Of a stretch of 64,000 nucleotides of DNA, positions 50,801-59,800 are shown one piece after another. How positions within the stretch are numbered: position 1 is the first letter of the stretch; each line of letters starts with the position of its first letter. Position numbers and translations under genes: made by a program. The stretch is from Eublepharis macularius (Eukaryota > Chordata > Lepidosauria > Squamata > Eublepharidae), in NCBI RefSeq assembly GCF_028583425.1, contig NC_072797.1, positions 22,788,001 through 22,852,000 of the forward strand, given 5' to 3'. The notes below the pieces were generated by a model. The model did no database searches. It saw only the letters and a list, made by a program, of their open reading frames with translations, and was not told where the DNA came from.

Positions 50801-53800
50801 GAAGGGTTGATATGGCAGAAGGAAAGCATGTTCTTTGGGCCTTGCTACCTTTGTGAATAGGATTACCTCCTGGTTCAAGGAGTTGTAGACTTAATGTGTG
50901 CAGTATGATGATGCTGATAGGTCCTGGTGCCACCCCTGAAATTGGAATGGTGGCAGTGTTGGGATGCCAAGAGCTGAATCATCAGTGTTTGAAGACCGTC
51001 CTGGCACGGAGGGGCTCAGTGAGGAAGCATACCCCCTGATGCTTACTTCTATTTCTGGTGGTTTCTACAGGAGAGGGTCCCCCAGTAGATGTTTCTTGAG
51101 ATGATGTAGGGAAGAATTCACTATAACTTAGGTCTTTGATGTCCCAAGACTCTCTTGTAGATGCCTATGGGCCCTGAGCTGATACCAGAGTACCCTCAAG
51201 ATTTATAACTACACTCCGTGAGACTACTAAGGGTCGCCATAAAAGTGACGAATGACACTTGCCTGGCAAGTGAACAGCCTCACATGTATTCCTCCCTGTT
51301 CACTTGCCATTCACTTGCTCTCCACTTGATCAAACGGAGCTCAAGTGAATGGCAAGTGAACAGGGAGGAATACACGTGAGTCTGTTCACTTGCCAGGCAA
51401 GTGCAATTCGTCACTTGTAGTGCGACCCTAATTGAGCTTTGGAGCAGCTCATCTTTTGCAACCATCAGCTCTGTTCTGCTGTGACTTGCAAAGCTGGCTG
51501 TGTAATTCCAGAATCCTACTCCATCAAGCCTGTCTACAAAGTTAAACCATCTGTCAATATCTGCTATGAACAAAAAGAAAATAAACAAACCCCATTAAGG
51601 ATGGGAAAGGGGGGGGGGAAACCCACAAAGAGATGTAGCTCTCAATATTGCATCCACCTACACAGTGTTGTGGTATTTTGCAGAGCATGGGTAGAGGCTA
51701 AACCAACAGCTCCACTCAACACAAGATACGAGATAGAACATTGTTTTGGTTCAGAATCTGATGTGTGCCGTCTGATCTTTGAGCATGCTGGTAAATCTGT
51801 GCAGAACAAAAAAAAACCGTTTCTTTAAAAAAATTGAAAGAAGCAAAATCTATCCATAATCTCTCTAGAACAGGGCGCAAACAGGTTAGCCCCTGCATGG
51901 ATCATGAGATCCATAAAGCTGATCCACCCCAGGCAAAGTAGGTCGTCATTCCATATTCATAAAGCTTCTCAAATATGCTGAAAAAGAACAGCCCCTCTTC
52001 CCCCAAACTGTGTGGTGACTAAGCATGTCCAAGGGGCGTGGAATATAGAGAGCAGCTGAGAGTTACTTAAAGGAAAAATGGGGCAGGTCAGCTTGATTAA
52101 ACCTGTAGGATCTTGGACACTCCTGCAGGGGGAGCTCCAAGGGGTAGGGAGGTTTCAAAAGTGCCCTCCCCAACTCATCCTTGCAAACACTCGTCTTGTT
52201 TTGTTTATTCCCAGCTGAAAAAACCCACTGAAGTCAATTTGACTAAAAGCATTTGCATGCTTAGCCAGGTTGTGGGTGAGGTTGTGTTGCTCCCAGATCA
52301 TGATGACAAACTGAAATATGCTGCAGATATATCCTAAAATGGGTTTTTGCTTTCATGTCGACAACTGTCAATTGCACCATGACTTGATGCAAGAGACATA
52401 CAATAGCATTTCCTCCGCCGCCCAACAAAAAATGAAGGTGACATGAAAGAAGCATCTTTTCCTGTGGTATAAACATTCATTTCTCTCCTTCCTCTGTCAG
52501 CTTGGGTCAAACTCTCATCAAGGCAATTGTGGAATGAATATGCACACCACAAGCAATAATGCTCCTATAGTACTACCTTCAACACCCTGAAAAGGCAGCT
52601 GTCTCCTGTAGCATAGCGGCAAAGTTCTAGATGAACAATGAAGTTTCCCTTTAATAGCTAAAATAAATCAAAGTATAGCCTTGTATATTTAAATGTTTGA
52701 AAAATCCTTTGGTTGGTTTTTTTAGGTTGCCAAAACCTTTAACGCTAAATGAAGCAGTCTTAACAGCATCCATTTCTAACAATATTTTGCAAAAATTAAT
52801 GAGGTTCAGGAAAGATTATAGTAAGGTAAAAGTAAAGCAAGCACCGAGTCATTACTGACCCATGGGGGGACATCACATCATGACGTTTTCTTGGCAGACT
52901 TTCGTTACGGGGTGGTTTGCCATTGCCTTCCCCAGTCATCTACACTTTACCCCCAGGAAACTGGGTACTCATTTTACCGACCTTGGAAAGATGGAAGGCT
53001 GAGTCAACCTTGAACCAGTTACATGAACCCAGCTTCCGCCAGGATCAAACTCAGGTCGCAAGCTGAGCTTGGGCTGCAGGACTGTAGCTTACCACTCTGT
53101 GCCACGGGGCTCTTTTAAAGGTTATAGTAAGTAACCAATAACATTTAACTCACAAAGTTGCCCATACTCAGACACCATGCAGAAACTGGAGTTTATTCTT
53201 GATGAGTTAGTTTCTTGTTTCTTTCTTCTTCTGTTCTCAAAGGAAAGAGCCACGATAGATAATGCCTGATTTAGGAATTCTTCTATTTAAAACTTCAAGA
53301 TGTTCTGACATATGTATTTGGGGGTGAGGCTTAATAAACTGGAGTCATTTCTTTCCAGTCAGCCATAGTTCAGGATCCTGGTGACTGGGGAAAAACCAGT
53401 TTGCAAAGGTGCACAAATATGGATGTTAGCAAAAACTGGACTGAAGACTGCCTTAACCAGGACTTGTTTCACCATAAATAATTTGTGACTTGCCATGACC
53501 TTCATTTTTTTAATGAAAAAGTGTCTTTCACTCTCAGTAAACAAAATGGAACAATTCTAGATGGAAACTCATTTGCATGGATATCCATGAGTAAGTATAG
53601 CCATGCCTGGAGATGCAGTTCTCTCATTGTACTAGGAAACAACCTTGCCCTAAATTGGTGTTTAAAATTCCCCTAAGGAAGAACCACAAACTGCCATCAG
53701 CAACTTAACAATATTCTTTCAAACATAAATGGAATTTTACATTCATTTTTAATTGCACCTTTCGTCATTGGTTTGGTTTCTTCTCTGGTGTTTGATGTGT

Positions 53801-56800
53801 CCCCTCTTGCCTTTGGTTGTCGGTACAACTGAAACCAGCCATCACAGCTCTTGTCACATCATCCACAGTTGTTGAATTATTGTTCTCTGCTTTGCTTTCA
53901 TAAGCAGAATCACTAACTCATACTTTGAAATGCAAATGACTCATACTTTGAAATGCAAGACGTATTCATTTTATGAGTCATTATTATATAGTCGGAAAAT
54001 TATGTATATGGCAGTTCCGTGAAATTAGTAAAAGACAGTGTAGCCAGGTTAAAAAGTTTCATTCAGAAATAAATTGTGCAGCCTCCTGAAAGAGCTAATG
54101 TAAAACTCTGACATAAGATGTGATGGATCCAGTCAGCTTCTTCATGCAGTCTTGATTCAATTCTCTTCCATGCCCCCATTCCACATGGCTTTTGTACATG
54201 CAGGTCACATGATCAGGTCACATTGTTGTCCTGGCATAACCTTCTTTGGTGGTCAGATGGGATGCCTTCCTCCTTTTTTTAAAAAATGAGAGTTTTATAT
54301 TATTCAAGAACAATCCTAAAAACTACAATTACACAAAAAGCTAATAAAAACAACAACAGACAACTAACCAACATACATCACGTACAGAAATAACACCACA
54401 TACTAATAATACAAAAAAAGGGACTCAAACTATATAGACTAAAAGGGCTTCCAATTTTCTTCCCAACAAATATTGGTATCATCTTCAAATTACACTTACG
54501 CTAAGTAATCATTAAAATCTGTATGAATCTGTATATATATAAATCTGTATATATATATGCATTTTTAACTGTGGAAATCTGAACTGTTTTATGATTTTAA
54601 CTGGTATTAATTATTTAATGTGTTTTAATTGTATATGGTTGTAATCCGCCCTGAGCCTGCTGATGCGGGGATGGCAGAATATAAATCGAATAAAATAAAT
54701 AAATAAATGAATGAATAAATAAATAAATAAAAGCTTTCCTTTTTCTAATGTCCAAATTGCTTAGTTCTCCCTTTTTCAGCAGTAGAAAAGCTGGCTGTCT
54801 CCACTCTGGTAAAAGCAGTATCATTGGTTGTTGCTGAGTGGTGTCTCTGGGTTACTGACAGCAAACTTAATTCATCAACTTGGGGATATTTTTACATCCC
54901 CCATATATGCCTGTTGGTCCTATAGAGCAGTATGAAGTGAACTGTTGGTGAACTCCATCTAAGGCTAAATACCAGCACGAGACCGATAGTCAACGAGTAC
55001 CGTAAGGGAAAGTTGAAAAGAACTTTGAAGAGAGAGTTCAAGAGGCCGGTAGCGGCCCCTGGCGCGCTGGAACTGGGAATTCTCAGAGTCGGGTTGCTTG
55101 GAAATGCAGCCCAAAGCGGGTGGAAGTGAACTATGGGAGGGAGCCACAGCTCAGTGGCTGAGAATATGCTTTGCATGCAGAAGGACCCAGATTCAGTCTG
55201 CAGCATCTCCATCTGAAGGACTGGGTGATATGAAAGACCTCTTCTGGAGCCGCTGCCGGTCAGGGTAGACACTACTGCGCTTCATAGCCCAATGATCTAA
55301 CTCAATAGCAGGCAACTTGACATGTTAATGTATAAAAAAAAGACAATACAAGGAATTTTAAAAATATATCAGAACTAATAGCTTTTATTAAGATGTTTAT
55401 AAGCTGAAAAATATACATGCAGAGATATGCAGAATCATAACAGAATGAATATGTGCTGTTTTTAGGCTGGTCTTTGGTTTAAAGGCGGTGAAGAACTTGT
55501 CATTCCAGAAAGTCCAACAGAGCCCTTACCATTTAACCGGCAGGAACACCTTATAGAGGTAAGTATCCAGAATTCACAGGCCATGATCCCATTAATAGTG
55601 CTTACGATCATTTATTTCAGTGGGCTCAAGCATGGCTTGCTTTGTGTTAGATTGTGGCCGTGGTATTTAAAGGTGTCTCTCAAGATGTTGAAACAATACT
55701 TTCCCCTCAAAAACACATGACGTGTTTCAGTTGCAGAGCTATCAAAATTTATTTGATGTACAACTCAGTCCACAGTATTTATATAAGCATTTTTTAGGAT
55801 GCTTCTGTCCCTGGGAGGACCCAAACCGGCTTACGAAAGAGAAAAAGGTGGAAAGTAAAAAGAAATATAAACAAAACCACACACATATGGGCTGGTCTGG
55901 GTTCAGCAAACTGATTATTGCAGGTCCCAGGCTGTGAGCCCCAGGTGAAAAACTCAGAGCCAAGCTACAAGTGACGCCTTACACAGGTTGGACACTTGTC
56001 AGCTTCCCTCAAGTTTTGATGGGAAATGTAGGCGTCCTGGTTTTACAGCTTGGCTCTCCATTACAGCTGCAAGACCAGGATGCCTACATTTCCCATCAAA
56101 ACTTGAGGGAAGCTGACAAGTGTCCAACCTGTGTCAGGTGTCACTTGTAGCTTGGCTCTCAGGGTCAAGAGGTCTTTGGCTTCTCATGTGTCCTCTGGTC
56201 CCACCCAGGTTAAATACCTGCAGAAAAAGGAGGGGGAAAGTCAGCCTAGATTAAACCTCAGCTGTTCTCAGCCTGCTGCGGTAAGTTGCCAGCAAAGGTG
56301 GATCAATTCTGTTTACATAGACCTGAGGACTGGCTCCTAAACTGCTCCCAGAGAGTACAAGGACACTCAGACATTGACCGAGCTTCCCTGTACATTTACA
56401 AAAAGAGTCCAGTAGCACCTTTAAGACTAACCAATTTTATTGTAGCATAAGCTACAATTTACGTAGCGGATAAGTGGTAGAACTCCCATAAAAGAGTCTT
56501 AGAAGCACATAAGAAAATTCAGCTATGTGGGTCAAAGTATATATATGTTATAAAGTTTAAAGCTGAAACATATATATGATGTTATATATGTTATAGAAAG
56601 TCACCCTCACTTGGAACTTTTAATGCACTCCTTGGACTAACATGGAAGCCACTCCAGGGACAACTGCAGTCATATTCCCCTGGCCACACTGAAGAATCTG
56701 AACTAGGGCATTCATCTCCCAAAGCAGAGCTGGGGCAGATTGCCTCCTACCCATTACACAACTCCTGCTTTTCCCAACATGGAGATTCTTTCTCTCGCCG

Positions 56801-59800
56801 TGCTTGAAAAAATCAAGTGGCCCTGGTGCTGCATAGATGCTTTCAGCAAGTTCTGCTCACTTGAATTGTTAAAAGGGTTCAAGTATCGTTGGCATTAACT
56901 AACAAAAGACTTTCTTCCTTAACAGTTTTTATTCACTTTATTTGCTGATGTCAAAAATAATTTGCCTCTGCTGAACTACGCCGAGATGTTGCTGTATTTT
57001 GCCGCTGATGCCGATGCTGTGGATGGTGTCTATCGGGCCCTCAGTGTTGCTACAGGAACATACACTCACAGGAAGAAAGAGAAACGCCTTCCTGTTCCTC
57101 ATGTGGTAAAAACTATTATTAATAATAATAAATCTGGGGGGGGGGTGGCTGAGGACAGCAGGGAGCCTGTTATTTCCGAAAGTGGAGACCCTATAGCACT
57201 TCCATCGCCAGCTGATTCAATGTTGTCGCTCTGCCAAATAAAAAGGAAAGAGTCCAGTAGCACCTTTAAGAGTAACCAACTTTATTGATTCGGTTTCGTT
57301 TTCTCAGCCATGCCAGACGCTCCTCTCGGCTGGTCCGGGAGGAAACGACCGGGCACCCTGACCGGGCGGCTGATCCGCAAGGATTAGCCCCCAGGACTCC
57401 CAGGGAGGGAGCCAGGGTCCGGGACACGGCGGGAAGAACTCCCCGAAATCAATGCGGGGGGGGAATTGCCCGTTTGTCCCTATGGAGGCCGGCAGACGTG
57501 CGCGGCGCCTCGAGTGCCGCCGGGCAACGAGAAACGGCAAATAAAAGAAACAGGCGGAAGCCCGTAAACAAGCGAATCCCTTCTGTTCTACAAGCGTTTG
57601 TGAAGGAGAGGTTGATCTGAAGAAGACTCGTTCTTCCCCTTCGTTGAGTTCCAGAATTTTGTTGGCGCCCCCCCCCCCCAAAATGGCAGCAAAGAAGCAA
57701 AGTCCTGCTCTCGGTAAGTCAATCTCGGCTACCTTGAAGGGGGAGTCGCTCGAAGAGTTGGTGCGCAGGGCGGTGGTGGAAGCCATAAAACCCTTTGTTG
57801 ACAAGCTGAACGAAACTGATCAAAGGGTGGGCTTAATTGAAAGCGAAGTGAAAACCATTAAGGCAGCAGCGGGGGGGGGCAGAGAAGTCTGCTCTGGAAA
57901 GTGCGTCACTTGTGAAGGCTACAAAAAAGGAGCTGAAGCTGGTTGAGAACCAGCTGATCGGGCTACAGATGGAACGAACGCAGACAATTTTGCGTCTCCA
58001 AAACGTGAAAGAGGAGGAAAAAGAGGATCTGTGGGAGGTGGTCTCGGAACTATTGGCGATACCCGCGAGGACGACTAAAGAAGAGGTTAAAAGCGCCATT
58101 TTGGAGGTCCGTCGGGCTTCTTCAAAATATGCAACAAAGCGACAGTTGCCTCGTGAGATCATTACTGACTTTTCATCTAAAAAGATTCGGGACACCATCC
58201 TATATAACTCATATAATGCGGATTTGGACTTTATGGGTTTGAAAGTCAAGATTTTGAAGGACGTTCCATTTCTAGTCCGGAAACGGCGTTTTAAATATAA
58301 AAAGTTTGCAGCTCTTCTGAGGGACCATGGAATAAAGTACAAATGGTTATTCCCGGAAGGAATATGGTTCAGATATAAAGATCAGGCCTATAAGATATTA
58401 TCAGAAGATCAACTAAAGGATTTTGAGAATAAAAACCCAGAACTCTGCTGCACCGAGAACGAAGAAAAGGAGGAGCCGGAGGGGGGGGAGGAGGAGGAGA
58501 GCACCGCAACAGCGGTTGCACAGAGAGAACTGCGTCCGGGACCTAGAAGGGGGAGGAAAGTTTAATCAGAATTTGAAATGTTTATTCTCTGTATGATTAA
58601 CCACTCCATCATTATCCTATGGAGCTATTTTTGTATTATGACAGTATGAAGGGAAACATTGAAGTGTAGTGTTTAGTGTTTGTAGTTCATTCCCCCCCCT
58701 CCTTTTTCTTTTTTTCTTTTTCCACCCCCCTTTGTCCCTTCCCTCTCCCCTTTCCTTGTGATAGTCTTGTGTAGTGCTGTGTAGTGTTTTGTAGTTATAT
58801 AAAATAAAAAAAAAAATAAGAGTAACCAACTTTATTGTAGCATAAGCTTTCGAGAACCACTGTTCTCTTCGTCAGAAGCATGGTTCTCGAAAGCTTATGC
58901 AGCAAAAAAGTTGGTTAGTCATAAAGGTGCTACTGGACTCTTCACTATTTTGCGACTACAGACTAACACGGCTAACTGCTTTAGGCTGATCCTGCACTGG
59001 GCAGGGGGTTGGACTAGATGGTCTGTATGGCCCCTTCCAACTCTATGATTCTATGATTCTAACTCCTCTAGAAATAAAAAGGAGAATGCTAGTTCAGCAA
59101 ATTTGCTCTTAGTCACCATTAATGGTTTCTGTTCTAGTGTGGTCTACTCATGTTTTGTCTTTCTTTCTGTGAAACCACACCTGATCTTTAAAGCCATGCT
59201 ATGGTGTGTTTCTAAGCGCTGTTGTACAGAATATTCTACTCTGGTTTATGGGATGTATCTTTAGGGATATTACGAATTTTCATGACTGCCCCGGACTGAC
59301 TTAGTCTTTGGTATTTGCTTTATGAATTCAAAGTGATCAGGACAAAATTCAAATTGCTTTCCCCCCCACTCTTGACCAAAATAATAATATTTAATAGCAA
59401 AATCAAGAGTAAAATGTTTTGCATATGTTGCATTATGTTTTGCATAAAATTGGCATCTAACGTGTAAAAATGCCATTGAAGAAATGGACAAAATGGGGTG
59501 AAAGTAGTGAACACTATGGGCAGGATGATAACACTCACAGGAAATATGTACAAAAATGAAAAGAAATGAAAAAATGCTGTGTTCATACACCCCTGTGTGT
59601 CTTAAGCTGGAGATAGACTGTTGTCTTAAAGAAAGCTTATTGTTAAAGATACCTCATGAATACACTGACATCTTTATTTTTCTAGGGTTGCAACACTTAA
59701 TCAGTTTCATTGTTAAATTAATAGATGGAAGCAGCTCTTTTGAAGACTCTGGGAGTTCCAGGATCTGAATGTTCTCTTTAGAGCTTTTCCACCGTTTCTT

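Larger units (their letters stand above)
57246..58985. repeat. Palindromic GAGTCCAGTAGCACC repeat split by an L1-type element
   Basis: The left part is 57246-57287. The rest (58838-58985) runs TAGCATAAGCTTTCGAGAAC...GGTGCTACTGGACTCTT...ACTAACACGGCTAACTGC. The minus strand of 58848-58875 carries a hammerhead-like core. The interruption is the element at 57288-58816. Confidence 0.8.

Noticed and set aside
52215-52337. Candidate SPEF2 exon after TTTGTTTATTCCCAG
   Set aside because: No in-phase donor before the stop, and SPEF2 exons w14 and w15 already join in a family-consistent way.
54690-54732. CRISPR-like regular repeats
   Set aside because: A simple AAAT/AATG microsatellite; this is a vertebrate intron.
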